NCBI GenBank assembly: GCA_017644005.1
Contig: JAEPMJ010000003.1
Coordinates: 372,001 to 436,000 of the forward strand
Source: Rhizobiaceae bacterium
GTDB taxonomy: Bacteria; Pseudomonadota; Alphaproteobacteria; Rhizobiales; Rhizobiaceae
Direction: 5' to 3'
DNA: 64,000 nucleotides
In this document: positions 17,519 through 26,462 of the stretch, piece by piece
How the letters are laid out: every line of letters begins with the position of its first letter
How positions within the stretch are numbered: position 1 is the stretch's first letter
Made by a program: the position numbers and the translations under genes
Notes under the pieces: generated by a model
What the model was told of the DNA's origin: nothing
Seen by the model: only the letters and a program-made list of their open reading frames with translations
The model's database searches: none

Positions 17519-19054
17519 ATGAGTAAGGTGAGTACGCCGCATCCGTTTACCCTGGAGTCCGTCCGCAATTTCAACGACGGGCCGACCAATCACCGCCAGG
17601 CGGAGCTGAACGCTATCGCATCGCAGGTTGCCGCGCAGTATCGCGCCGACGCGATGTCGCCTGTTCTCGTCAGCGGCTATCTGCGGCTCGCCGAGTTTGC
17701 ACTTCTGGCCATCTCCGGCGTGTTTATCTACGCGTTCTACGTCGGTTTCGGCACGCATCTGGTGTGGGAATATCCGGCTGTGGTGCTTGCCGGGTCGCTT
17801 GTCGCAGTCGTTCTGTTCGAAATTACCGACCTCTACCAGATCTCGGCGCTCCGCCGGCCATGGTCCCATCTCAAGAACATGCTGATCGTCTGGTCGGGTG
17901 TCTTCGCGCTAATGGCGCTGGCAGGCTTTGTTTTCAAGGTTTCGGAAGAATTCTCCCGTGTCTGGTTTGGCAGCTGGTTCGTCGCGGGGCTTGTGCTGCT
18001 GATGATGACGCGGCTCTTCCTAGCGCGCCTCGTTCGACGCTGGGCGCGCAACGGCCGAATGGAGCGGCGTGCGGTCATCGTTGGCGGCGGATCAGGCGCA
18101 GAGACACTGATCCGGTCGATCGAAAAACAACCACATAATGACATTCGCATTTGCGGCATCTTCGATGATCGCGACAACCGGCGTTCGCCACCAATCGTTG
18201 CGGGCTACCCGAAGCTCGGCACGATCGACGAACTGATCAGTTTCGCGCGCATCGCACACATCGACATGCTGATCGTCTCGCTGCCGATCACTGCGGAAAA
18301 GCGTGTGCTCTCGATGCTCAAGAAACTATGGGTTCTGCCGGTCGATGTCCGGCTCTCAGCACATTCGCACGAGTTGAAGTTCCGGCCTCGATCCTATTCC
18401 TTCATCGGCTCGGTGCCGATGCTCGATGTATTCGACAAACCCATCAATGATTGGGATTCAGTCGCCAAGCGGGCGTTTGACATCGTCTTTTCGCTGGCCG
18501 GCATCATTGCGTTTTCACCGATCATGATTGCCACCGCTATTGCGATCAAACTCGACAGCAAGGGGCCGGTCTTCTTCAAGCAGAAGCGCCACGGCTTCAA
18601 CAACGAGGAAATCGACGTCTACAAGTTCCGGTCCATGTACACCGACCAATGCGATCCAAGCGCGGTGAAGGCCGTGACCAGGAACGATCCCCGCGTCACC
18701 CGCGTCGGTCGCTTCATTCGCAGAACCTCGATCGACGAACTGCCGCAGTTCTTCAACGCGCTGGTCGGCTCGCTCTCGCTGGTCGGCCCCCGCCCGCATG
18801 CGGTCGCCGCGAAAACGCAAAGCGTACTCTACACTGAAGTCGTCGATGGCTATTTCGCCCGCCACCGCGTCAAGCCCGGCGTCACCGGCTGGGCGCAAAT
18901 CAACGGCTGGCGCGGCGAAGTGGATACTGACGAAAAGATCCGCAAGCGGACCGAATTCGATCTTTACTATATCGAGAACTGGTCGCTGCTGTTCGACCTG
19001 AAGATCCTGTTCCTGACGCCTGTCCGGCTGCTCGGATCCGAGAACGCGTATTGA
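17519..19054 (+). CDS. undecaprenyl-phosphate sugar phosphotransferase (WbaP/WcaJ type)
   Basis: This 511-aa initiating transferase puts the first sugar-1-phosphate on undecaprenyl phosphate. Four N-terminal transmembrane helices (about residues 55-180) precede a CoA_binding_3 Rossmann domain ([19 protein letters not shown]). A membrane re-entrant helix follows ([43 protein letters not shown]). The catalytic domain contains [53 protein letters not shown] and [10 protein letters not shown] take the ATG at 17519. A TTG at 17480 is an alternative. It is translationally coupled to the next gene by TTGA overlap. Confidence 0.9.
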   Translation: MSKVSTPHPFTLESVRNFNDGPTNHRQAELNAIASQVAAQYRADAMSPVLVSGYLRLAEFALLAISGVFIYAFYVGFGTHLVWEYPAVVLAGSLVAVVLFEITDLYQISALRRPWSHLKNMLIVWSGVFALMALAGFVFKVSEEFSRVWFGSWFVAGLVLLMMTRLFLARLVRRWARNGRMERRAVIVGGGSGAETLIRSIEKQPHNDIRICGIFDDRDNRRSPPIVAGYPKLGTIDELISFARIAHIDMLIVSLPITAEKRVLSMLKKLWVLPVDVRLSAHSHELKFRPRSYSFIGSVPMLDVFDKPINDWDSVAKRAFDIVFSLAGIIAFSPIMIATAIAIKLDSKGPVFFKQKRHGFNNEEIDVYKFRSMYTDQCDPSAVKAVTRNDPRVTRVGRFIRRTSIDELPQFFNALVGSLSLVGPRPHAVAAKTQSVLYTEVVDGYFARHRVKPGVTGWAQINGWRGEVDTDEKIRKRTEFDLYYIENWSLLFDLKILFLTPVRLLGSENAY

Positions 19055-20325
19055 CCGCGGGAACCACAATTGCGGCACTGCCGCGTGAGGCAGTCAATGG
19101 CAAGCTGATCGCGCTCATCGTCTCGGCCTCAATCGCATTCGGGATATTCCTGACCGGATTCGTGGTACGTGAACCCGCGCCATATGAGCTTTTCATGGCG
19201 CTGGTCATGCCGATATGGGCGCTGTTCGGACTGCGAATTTCCCGTACCGTCGCTCCAATGGCGCTGCTCCTGGTGTTGTTCGTCATCGGCGGCATGATCT
19301 CCATGAACCAGATGGACGATGTCGGCGAAATCCCTCTTTATCTTTCAGTGTCGCTGTTTCTGGCGCTGACGGCTGTCTTTTTCGCTGCCGTGCTGGAAAG
19401 CCGGCCGGATCTCTACAAGCTGATTTTCTGGTCCTGGACCGCAGCTGCGGTCGCAACCTCGATGCTCGGCATGTTGGGCTATTTCGGCCTCACGCCGGAT
19501 GAGATGTTCACGCTTTACGGACGCGCTGCGGGAGCGTTCAAGGACCCCAATGTGTTCGGTCCGTTCCTGGTTCTGCCGGCGGTCTTCATGCTACAGCTGA
19601 TCCTGACCGGCCGGGCAACCTCGCTCCCGTTCCACGCCGCAATCCTGGTTTTCCTGACGGCCGGCATTTTCCTGTCGTTCTCGCGCGGAGCGTGGGGGCT
19701 GTTTCTGTTTTCGGCGCTGGCGCTCACCGGCGGCCTCTATCTGCGCAGCAACAGCAACGTGTTCCGCCTTCGCATCATCCTGATGGGCTTCTTCGCCTTC
19801 GTGCTTCTGGCCGTCGCGCTGATTTTTGCGCTGCAGATCCCGGCCATCGCCGACATTTTTTCAGAACGCGCACAACTCGCACAATCATACGATACCGGTC
19901 GGCTTGGACGCTTCGCCCGGTTCGTCATCGGCTTTCAGATGGCGATGGAACATCCGCTGGGGATCGGACCTCTGGAATTTGGCGTGATGCTTGGCGAAGA
20001 CACGCACAACATCTGGCTGAAGACGCTACTCGACTATTCGTGGCTTGGTTTCGCTGCCTATCTCACCCTGATCGTATGGACGCTTGCGGGCGGCTTTCGC
20101 ATCCTGTTCAGGAGCCGCCCCTGGCAGCCGTTTCTGCTCACCGCCTATGTGGTCTTTGTCGGCCATGTACTGCTGGGCACGGTCATCGACACCAACCACT
20201 GGCGTCATTTCTATCTGCTGCTGGGGATGGTCTGGGCCGCAATGGCACTGGAAGCACGCTGGCAGATGAGAGTGACGGCAAACGGCAGCCGCGGTCGATC
20301 AGGCCCTGTCACTCAGACAAGCTGA
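19051..20325 (+). CDS. O-antigen ligase/Wzy-like polymerase
   Basis: A 424-aa membrane protein with about ten to eleven transmembrane helices and the Wzy_C (O-antigen ligase) pattern: a periplasmic loop near residues 270-320 with YDTGRLGRFARFVIGFQMAMEHPLGIGP followed by LGEDTHNIWLKTLLDYSWLGF. The Arg in the loop and the THN motif are typical of exopolysaccharide polymerases and ligases of this superfamily. It starts with TTG overlapping the previous stop by 4 bp. It probably polymerises lipid-linked repeats made by the two upstream enzymes. No flippase gene is seen in the locus. The 241 bp up to 20566 hold nothing I can name. Confidence 0.85.
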   Translation: MTAGTTIAALPREAVNGKLIALIVSASIAFGIFLTGFVVREPAPYELFMALVMPIWALFGLRISRTVAPMALLLVLFVIGGMISMNQMDDVGEIPLYLSVSLFLALTAVFFAAVLESRPDLYKLIFWSWTAAAVATSMLGMLGYFGLTPDEMFTLYGRAAGAFKDPNVFGPFLVLPAVFMLQLILTGRATSLPFHAAILVFLTAGIFLSFSRGAWGLFLFSALALTGGLYLRSNSNVFRLRIILMGFFAFVLLAVALIFALQIPAIADIFSERAQLAQSYDTGRLGRFARFVIGFQMAMEHPLGIGPLEFGVMLGEDTHNIWLKTLLDYSWLGFAAYLTLIVWTLAGGFRILFRSRPWQPFLLTAYVVFVGHVLLGTVIDTNHWRHFYLLLGMVWAAMALEARWQMRVTANGSRGRSGPVTQTS

Positions 20326-20566
20326 GTCCCCAGCTGCTCGAAGCGCAGCTGGACCGCACAGGACCGGTATTGCGCGTGCCCGGCCAGGTCACTCTCACAT
20401 TCCAGCCTTTGAAATCCGACTGTCCCGCCGCATTGATCGTGATTTCAACAACCTACAAACTCAACGCAGGGTGTTGGCGTAACCCGTCTGAGGCCGGCCG
20501 GTGCGGCTCTGTTGCTGAGGCGTGAAGCGCGGCAGGCACCAGACATCAAACGCACGCTCACGAGTG

Positions 20567-22546
20567 TCAGCGCGCTGTTTGCGACGCCTCTCTTGAAGCG
20601 TATCCCTCGTGCGCTTCGATCATCTGGGCTACCAAAGCTCGTGGTTGCGGCCGGCCGAAATGAAACCCCTGCAGGCGATCGCATCCAGCAAGGCGTAGAA
20701 GACGCGCTGTGTCCTCGTCTTCGACCCCTTCCGCCGTCAGCTCCAGCGAGAGGCTCCTTGCCAGTATCGCCACCACCTGAATGATGCTTCTCGCAGTTTC
20801 GTCCCTGACCATATTCGTTACGAGAGTGCGGTCTATTTTCAGGCCGTCAAAATCATAGTGGCGCAGGTAGCCAATACTCGAATAGCCGCTGCCGAAGTCA
20901 TCGAGCGCGACGCGAATTCCAAGCCGCCGCAATTCGGCGATCAACGGCTGAGCCCGCTCGCGGTTCTCGATGAGATACCCCTCGGTCACTTCCAACTCCA
21001 GCCGAGATGGCTCTATGCCGGTCCTCGTCAATATGCCCATAACGTCTTCGATCAAAGTCGGGCTTCGAAACTGGACCGGTGAGAGATTGACCGCCAGCGA
21101 GAGATCCGGCCATGCGGCCCAATCCCTGCATGCGCGTTCGAGAACAAACAAACCCAGCCGGTCTATCAGTCCCGATTCCTCGGCAATTGGGATGAACTCA
21201 TCCGGCGACACAGCTTCGCCGTTTGGCGTGGTCCAACGAGCAAGTGCCTCAACGCCGGCAATTGCGCCGGTTCTGGAACGTACCAGCGGCTGATAGTGGA
21301 CTTCGATTTCGCCGTCTGCGATTGAACGCTCCAGCAATGCCGCCGTCGCACGGCGCCTGCTTCTGATGGTATCCAGTTCCACACCATACCTGCAGGCCCT
21401 CATCCGTCCGCCATTCTTGGCGGAATACAGCGCGACATCGGCGCGGCGCATTAGCTCGGCCGCGTCCACCCCTTCGGCCGCGATTGCTATCCCGATGCTC
21501 ATTCCGACGGTGGCGCTTCGACCATCCACCTCGATCGGAGCGGCAGCCAGCTCCAGGATGTCTCTGCACATCGCTTCCGATTTGGCAGCTGCATCGGGAC
21601 CAGAAATGACGACAGCGAACTCATCGCCACCGAGCCGCGCGGAGTGTGCGCCCCTCTTATCGCCGAGATCCAGCAAGCTCGCCGCGATCTTCTGTAGCAA
21701 CTTGTCGCCAACGTGATGGCCGTAAGTGTCATTAATGTCCTTGAAGCCATCGAGGTCCGTGAACAACACGGCAACTTCCTGGCTGCCGTCTATCATTGCA
21801 ACGTCAAGAAGGTTGCGTAGCGCCCGACGGTTGAAAAGATCGGTAAGTTCGTCCCGTTCAGCCAGCCGACGGTTCACAGCATTTGCCGCCGCGAGCCGCG
21901 CATGCGCGTCCGATCGCCCGGCGTCGATAATTGCCACAAACAGAAAGACCGCAAATATCATCGCGCAAACACTAACGGCGAATAACAGCTCGTAGCTTTG
22001 CGATGTGATCAAGCCTGTGACATTCGGATCGTCGGCAAGCAGAAATGTCCCAAAGATCCCGGCAGTGCCGATCATCAGCCACCAGGATGCCGCTCGAATG
22101 CTGCCCAGCAAGATAGCAACCACCGCCATGACGCCGAACCAAACGGTACCCGGCGAGTAGATTGTGCCGAAGAAGCTGGCCTCCCACACCAGAAACACAA
22201 ACAGTCCGCCCAGGAACAGATCACGCGCACCGGCTCGACTGCCGGTACGTTTGTAAACGAAGGCGGCGACTGCCATGACGAGCGCGCTGACTGAGAGAGC
22301 AATCGCCGCAGGCGCGTTTCCCGTCGCGGTGAATTCGAACACGAAGAACGGCACGAACAGGCTGGCGAGCGCCAACAGCGTCGTAAACCGAGACGCAAAA
22401 TCATGTCCGTCTGATGTCGCCGTTTCTCCGTCCGGGCGAATGTAGTTCGCTACCGCACGATGCAGTGCGGATACAAACGAAAGCGGTCCTTGCCTGGCTC
22501 CACGCCGTGACACAGTTTGGCACCCCAAATATGAACTCCTAATCAT
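20567..22546 (-). CDS. membrane GGDEF-EAL cyclic-di-GMP enzyme
   Basis: The 659-aa protein has six predicted transmembrane helices (residues about 55-205), then a GGDEF domain with intact GGDEF at 306-310, then an EAL domain with EAL at 433-435 and the loop-6 motif DDFGSGYSSIGYL near residue 550. Both active-site motifs look intact, so it could make and break c-di-GMP. The fact that it sits next to an exopolysaccharide locus fits control of matrix production, which is inference. No PAS or receiver domain is present. The membrane part may itself sense a signal. It converges with the polymerase gene. Confidence 0.9.
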   Translation of the reverse strand: MIRSSYLGCQTVSRRGARQGPLSFVSALHRAVANYIRPDGETATSDGHDFASRFTTLLALASLFVPFFVFEFTATGNAPAAIALSVSALVMAVAAFVYKRTGSRAGARDLFLGGLFVFLVWEASFFGTIYSPGTVWFGVMAVVAILLGSIRAASWWLMIGTAGIFGTFLLADDPNVTGLITSQSYELLFAVSVCAMIFAVFLFVAIIDAGRSDAHARLAAANAVNRRLAERDELTDLFNRRALRNLLDVAMIDGSQEVAVLFTDLDGFKDINDTYGHHVGDKLLQKIAASLLDLGDKRGAHSARLGGDEFAVVISGPDAAAKSEAMCRDILELAAAPIEVDGRSATVGMSIGIAIAAEGVDAAELMRRADVALYSAKNGGRMRACRYGVELDTIRSRRRATAALLERSIADGEIEVHYQPLVRSRTGAIAGVEALARWTTPNGEAVSPDEFIPIAEESGLIDRLGLFVLERACRDWAAWPDLSLAVNLSPVQFRSPTLIEDVMGILTRTGIEPSRLELEVTEGYLIENRERAQPLIAELRRLGIRVALDDFGSGYSSIGYLRHYDFDGLKIDRTLVTNMVRDETARSIIQVVAILARSLSLELTAEGVEDEDTARLLRLAGCDRLQGFHFGRPQPRALVAQMIEAHEGYASREASQTAR

Positions 22547-22973
22547 TCAGGAACTTTCTTAAGAAAGCCCAATCGTTTCAAAAATAACGATGATTTCGTG
22601 CGGATGGCGCCCGCCCGCCAGTTCGTTCACGCGGGTGCGGCATGCTCGCGCATTGTCCGAACGGCGCAAGGAAATGCTGTCGGGAGGACGCACTCCGACG
22701 ACTGACGCAGCCACGTCCTTCCTTTTCGCATGGCAGCGCGTCAGGAATTCCGCTATTGTGTGTCCCGGCGATATTCGCCTGCAAGAAGCACAGACGTGTT
22801 CGACTTCCCATTTCCATTGAGACTGTCGCTTGAAGCCAATCACCGATTGACGAGCTCGATCGGCCAGAGAGCGCCACCATAAAGGTCGCTTGTCAGCGGT
22901 GACGGACCTCATCGGAGGGCTGGCGCGCGCCGAAACAAACAACACCTACCTGTCTTTCTGGAGGGGCTGCAAC
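22547..22973. other. intergenic region, no confident gene
   Basis: This 427-bp stretch separates the divergent GGDEF-EAL gene and a small membrane-protein gene. An open frame on the minus strand (22559-22945, containing a CASC motif) has no recognisable domain and no good ribosome site, so I do not call it. Promoters for both neighbours must lie here but I cannot place them. Confidence 0.5.
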
Positions 22974-23168
22974 ATGCAGTCTATATTTGGTTTCTCAGTT
23001 CTTCTGGCTGTCGTGCTCACTCTCAGGGCGATAAGACCTGACGCTTCCGGCAAACAGCTCCGATTCTTGACATTGCCAGGAATAGAGGAGGCTTTTGCAT
23101 TCGTTCTGACCGTGGCCGCGGCGATGGGAGTTCTGGTGGCATGTGACGGGCTCACGTCCTTATATTGA
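22974..23168 (+). CDS. small membrane protein, 64 aa, unknown
   Basis: A strong GGAGGGG at 22960-22966, seven bases before the ATG, supports this short gene. The protein has a hydrophobic N-terminal helix (SIFGFSVLLAVVLTL), a short polar stretch (RAIRPDASGKQLRF) and a second hydrophobic helix (AFAFVLTVAAAMGVLVA). It is therefore a probable two-pass or signal-anchored inner-membrane peptide. I do not recognise a family. It lies before tRNA-Pro and is divergent from the c-di-GMP gene. Confidence 0.5.
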   Translation: MQSIFGFSVLLAVVLTLRAIRPDASGKQLRFLTLPGIEEAFAFVLTVAAAMGVLVACDGLTSLY

Positions 23169-23333
23169 TGCCGGCCAGCACCACGGTCGGTGCACACAAA
23201 TCTGCTTGCTCATGACGCCAGTCGGAGCGGTCCTCCGCTGGAAGGCCTGTTACTTTTTGTTCACATGGAAGACCACGGACCGGCCTTTTTCACTTGCGCA
23301 TAAGGCGTTGTTTCTCTAGGGCTGCCTGCGGTT

Positions 23334-23410
<77 letters not shown>

Positions 23411-23503
23411 CTCAGATCAGCGACTTGCTTCGATCGGATCTACCTGGCGTGCGTTGGAGCGGTCCTGTGGCGTCCGCCTCAACAAGATGTCTGGAGCCGG
23501 ACG

Positions 23504-23887
23504 TTACCGGCTTGCGGAGCCAACGGCGGCAATTGCTTCCACCTCCAGCAGCAGCTCGGGTAACAGCAGCGCCTTGACGATGACGGCGGTTCCGCAGGGT
23601 GGGTGCGCCCTGAACAACTCGTTCTTCACCTTTGCATAGGCGGGGTAGAGTTCTGCGTCGGTCAGGTAGCAGCGCAAGAGGATAACATCTGACAAGGCGG
23701 AACCGGCTTCATTCAGCACTGCCTCGAGATTTGCAAAACACTGTCGCGCCTGCGCTTCAGCGTCGCCGCCGCCGGCAGGTTTTCCGTCGCGGAGCGCAAC
23801 CTGACCGGAGACGTGAACCAGCCCGTCATGTACGACGGCCTGGCTCATACCTTCGAACTGGAGCCCCGGAGGATTGTACCGTTCCAC
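23504..23887 (-). CDS. RidA/YjgF-family protein lacking the catalytic arginine
   Basis: This 127-aa protein has the chorismate-mutase-like trimer fold of the Rid family: YNPPGLQFEGMSQAVVHDGLVHVSGQVALR, ARQCFANLEAVLNEAGSALSDVILLRCYLTD and LLLEVEAIA. In active imine deaminases (RidA and close relatives) an Arg lies in the PARSxVEV motif. Here that stretch reads PPCGTAVIV, so the arginine is replaced by glycine. The protein therefore probably belongs to a non-deaminase Rid subgroup with unknown chemistry. It lies 22 bp upstream of, and on the same strand as, the aminotransferase gene boundary at 23910, and is probably the last gene of that transcript. Confidence 0.85.
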   Translation of the reverse strand: MERYNPPGLQFEGMSQAVVHDGLVHVSGQVALRDGKPAGGGDAEAQARQCFANLEAVLNEAGSALSDVILLRCYLTDAELYPAYAKVKNELFRAHPPCGTAVIVKALLLPELLLEVEAIAAVGSASR

Positions 23888-23909
23888 GAGAGCTGTCTCC
23901 GCCGTCCGA

Positions 23910-25136
23910 TTATTCGGCAGCGTCGCGCCGGGCAGTTTCCTTCAATATCGCCCCCAACCGCTCAATTCCGTCAGCAATCGTCTTCTCGCTGACGTGGCTG
24001 TAGGCCAGCCGCAGGAATTTCCGGTCGTCCTTGACGCCCGAAAAGCGCTCGCCGGGTCGGAAGAAGATACCCTCCTTCGCCGCGCGTGCCGCGGCCGTTT
24101 CCCAGTCCACGCGGTCGTCAATCTCGACCCAGATATAGAACGAGCCCCTTGGCATTTTGAACCGGACGAAATCGCCGCAATGCTCCTGCAGCGCCTTGGC
24201 CGCGGTCTCCGCCTTGGCCTTGTAGACCCCGTTCACCTTTTCGATATGCGGCTCAAGCAGTCCTTCAGCCATGAACCTGTCGAGAATGCGCGCGATCCAT
24301 TGGGCGACTCCCAGGTCCTGACGCATAACCGCCAGCGGTTCGATAGCGGCAGGATCACCGACAAACCAGCCCATGCGCAGGGCGGGAGCGATCACCTTCG
24401 AGAATGACCCGCACTGGATGACGCGCGCATCCGTATCGAGGCTGAGCAGTGTCGGAAGCGGGTCACCGGCGAAACGAAGATCTGCGTAGACATCGTCCTC
24501 CACGATCATGAAGTCCCGCTTGCTGGCCAATTCGACCAGCATCTTGCGGCGCGGAACCGACATTTCGGTCCCCGTCGGCGTCTGGAAGGTCGGGATGGCA
24601 TAGACCATCTTCACCTTCTTGCCCTCGCCTTCGATGGTATCGATCAGCGCTTCCAGTTCCTCCACCACCATGCCGTTGTCATCGACCGGCAGCGTGCGAA
24701 TTTCGCCGCCGGACATGTTGGCGAAGCGCAGAGCGTATGGGAATGACGACGCCTCGGCGATCACGACATCGCCCGGATCTATGTAACCGGCCATCGCAAG
24801 CGCAATACCCTGCACCGACCCCGATGTCAGGATCACCCCTTCATGGCCGAAATCATGACCCTGCATTTTCGCAGTGCGGTCAGCAATGCGCTTGCGCAGA
24901 CCGCGATACCCGAACACCAGCTCCTCGTATCCCGTGCCTGGATCGAAATAATCGAGAACCGACGGACCACTGTCATCCAGAACCTCACGCGCCAGCCTAA
25001 CCAGATCATCTATCGGGAAGGTTTCCGGCGCTGCCAGCCCCTGGTCGAAATTGAATACGGCCGGCACCTCAGGATCCGGAAAGAACAGGCTGGGGCCCGT
25101 ATTCGACGCTTTTGCGCGCAATTGTGCTGCCGGCAT
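23910..25136 (-). CDS. PLP-dependent class I/II aminotransferase (2-aminoadipate/LysN-like)
   Basis: The 408-aa enzyme is a fold-type I aminotransferase of the subgroup related to LysN and to MocR catalytic domains, without a DNA-binding domain. Visible motifs are ILTSGSVQGIALAM near residue 105, YAIPTFQTPTGTEMS, VEDDVYADLRF (PLP-binding Asp) and the lysine in GSFSKVIAPALRMGW near residue 245. The arginine for the substrate carboxylate is in the FLRLAYSHVSE region near the end. The start at 25136 has GGGAGG seven bases upstream. A regulon-type motif lies 72 bp before the start at 25209-25227, so it may be controlled with the catabolic cluster. Substrate unknown. Confidence 0.83.
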   Translation of the reverse strand: MPAAQLRAKASNTGPSLFFPDPEVPAVFNFDQGLAAPETFPIDDLVRLAREVLDDSGPSVLDYFDPGTGYEELVFGYRGLRKRIADRTAKMQGHDFGHEGVILTSGSVQGIALAMAGYIDPGDVVIAEASSFPYALRFANMSGGEIRTLPVDDNGMVVEELEALIDTIEGEGKKVKMVYAIPTFQTPTGTEMSVPRRKMLVELASKRDFMIVEDDVYADLRFAGDPLPTLLSLDTDARVIQCGSFSKVIAPALRMGWFVGDPAAIEPLAVMRQDLGVAQWIARILDRFMAEGLLEPHIEKVNGVYKAKAETAAKALQEHCGDFVRFKMPRGSFYIWVEIDDRVDWETAAARAAKEGIFFRPGERFSGVKDDRKFLRLAYSHVSEKTIADGIERLGAILKETARRDAAE

Positions 25137-25208
25137 TGTGTTTCCTCCCGATATATGCGGCATGGCCGCAGTTCCTCAGGCTCACGCTATGTAACCGTGT
25201 CCGGGCGG

Positions 25209-25227
25209 CATCGTCGGGTTGGACTAG
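25209..25227 (-). promoter_or_regulatory. regulon motif, site 1
   Basis: On the minus strand it reads CTAGTCCAACCCGACGATG and points at the aminotransferase gene, 72 bp from its start. It is among the weaker copies, with the right half-site reading CCGAC. Confidence 0.55.
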
Positions 25228-25249
25228 TTATGTCTGATTAGGGCTTCCA

Positions 25250-25268
25250 CTAATCCATCCGGACGAAG
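25250..25268 (+). promoter_or_regulatory. regulon motif, site 2
   Basis: CTAATCCATCCGGACGAAG points rightward, toward the flavoprotein remnant and the SDR gene. With site 1 it forms a back-to-back pair between divergent genes. Confidence 0.55.
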
Positions 25269-25321
25269 CATGGCCTGGCGGGCCCGCATCCAATGCGTCC
25301 CTGAACGGGAGATGCGAGCAG

Positions 25322-25477
25322 GTGCGGCAAGGCGGACAAGTCGACATCGTCATTGTCGGTTCGGGCACGGCAGGGCTAGTGGCGGCATTCATGGCGCGGG
25401 CTATATGTCGGGCACATTCGTCGGCATCGCGCGGGCGCCTTGTCGGTCTAAACGCGGCTGCGTCGCAAAATGACTGA
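25322..25477 (+). pseudogene. remnant of an FAD-dependent oxidoreductase
   Basis: A GTG-initiated frame gives VDIVIVGSGTAGLVAAFMAR, an FAD-binding beta-alpha-beta N-terminus (GxGxxG) as in flavoprotein dehydrogenases of the fumarate reductase/KstD/tricarballylate dehydrogenase superfamily. Similarity stops after MARA and the frame ends at 25475-25477. In another frame the same stretch gives GAGYMSGTFVGIARA, which resembles the C-terminal GGxGxMSGxxFGRIAG end of such enzymes. This suggests that a large internal deletion joined the two ends. It begins 53 bp after regulon motif site 2, as the first gene of an operon should. The rest of 25137-25611 holds no other gene. Confidence 0.55.
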
Positions 25478-25611
25478 TGTGGCAGGTTACCGGCAAATTG
25501 GTCTTCTCAATGACGCGGCTTTCGGAAACGGGCGCACATCGGCAAGGTTGTCGACGGCAGCAAAGATAGACGGCGGTGGGACCGCATGGTGAAAGAGAAC
25601 CGGAGGATCAT

Positions 25612-26367
25612 ATGGGTCGCCTGTCAGGCAAAGTCGCATTCATAACTGGCGCCAGCGGCGGCATCGGAGAGGTGACCGCCCGTCATTTTGCCACGGAAGG
25701 TGCAAAAGTCGTTCTGGCTGCGCGCCGCGCGGACCGCGGCGAAGCGATCGCAAAGGAAATCCGTGATGCCGGCGGCCATGCCCTTTTCGTACGGACAGAC
25801 GTGACGGAGCCGGACAGCGTCGCTGCGTCATTCGATGCCGCGTTCGCGCATTACGGGCGCCTCGATGTGTTGTTCAACAACGCCGGCGGTTCGACATCGA
25901 GGGACGGACCGCTGACTGTTGCACCGCTCGACGAATTCTGGCGCTGTATCAAGCTCGATTTGTTCGGTACATGGCTCTGCAGCCGTGCTGCGATTCCGAT
26001 GATGCGGGAATCCGGTGGTGGCTCAATCATCAATTCGGCTTCGATCGTCGGCGAGATGGGTGTGCCCAATCGCGATGCCTACACGGCCGCCAAGGGTGGC
26101 GTAATCGCGCTGACGCGCTCAATGGCGGTGGAGTTCGCGGAAGACAATATACGTGTCAACGTTATTGTCCCCGGTGCGGTGACCACCGAACGCGTAAAAG
26201 CGTTCTTTGAAAAGGAACCGCATCTGAAAAAGCAGGAAGAGGCCTATCTGCTCGGCTTTTCCGAGCCGATCGATGTCGCCAATGCCGCACTTTACCTGGC
26301 CTCGGACGAGTCGCGCCGGACTACCGGCCACAAGCTGCCGGTCGACAGCGGCATCCTGATTTCCTGA
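25612..26367 (+). CDS. SDR-family oxidoreductase
   Basis: A 251-aa classical short-chain dehydrogenase. The cofactor motif TGASGGIG is near residue 13, NNAG near 88, catalytic Ser in SIINSASIVGEM near 140 and YTAAK near 155. CGGAGG before the ATG at 25612 fixes the start. An acidic residue that would exclude NADP is not evident (AARRADRGE), so NADP use is possible. It probably oxidises a hydroxyl or reduces a ketone on an acyl-CoA or ring intermediate. It lies between a flavoprotein remnant and the ligase gene, in the regulon region. Confidence 0.85.
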   Translation: MGRLSGKVAFITGASGGIGEVTARHFATEGAKVVLAARRADRGEAIAKEIRDAGGHALFVRTDVTEPDSVAASFDAAFAHYGRLDVLFNNAGGSTSRDGPLTVAPLDEFWRCIKLDLFGTWLCSRAAIPMMRESGGGSIINSASIVGEMGVPNRDAYTAAKGGVIALTRSMAVEFAEDNIRVNVIVPGAVTTERVKAFFEKEPHLKKQEEAYLLGFSEPIDVANAALYLASDESRRTTGHKLPVDSGILIS

Positions 26368-26381
26368 GCGCGCGAAGCGTT

Positions 26382-26400
26382 TTAGTCTTATCAGACGATG
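26382..26400 (+). promoter_or_regulatory. regulon motif, site 3
   Basis: TTAGTCTTATCAGACGATG, ending 62 bp before the acyl-CoA ligase start and pointing at it. Confidence 0.65.
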
Positions 26401-26462
26401 ACGCCTTAGTTGCCTGAATTGTTCATGCGGCAGCTTGCCAGCCGACGCTTTGGAGGATCGCG

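Noticed and set aside
22559..22945. Minus-strand open frame with CASC motif
   Set aside because: No domain, no ribosome site, and overlapping open frames in other phases. In GC-rich DNA this length occurs by chance.
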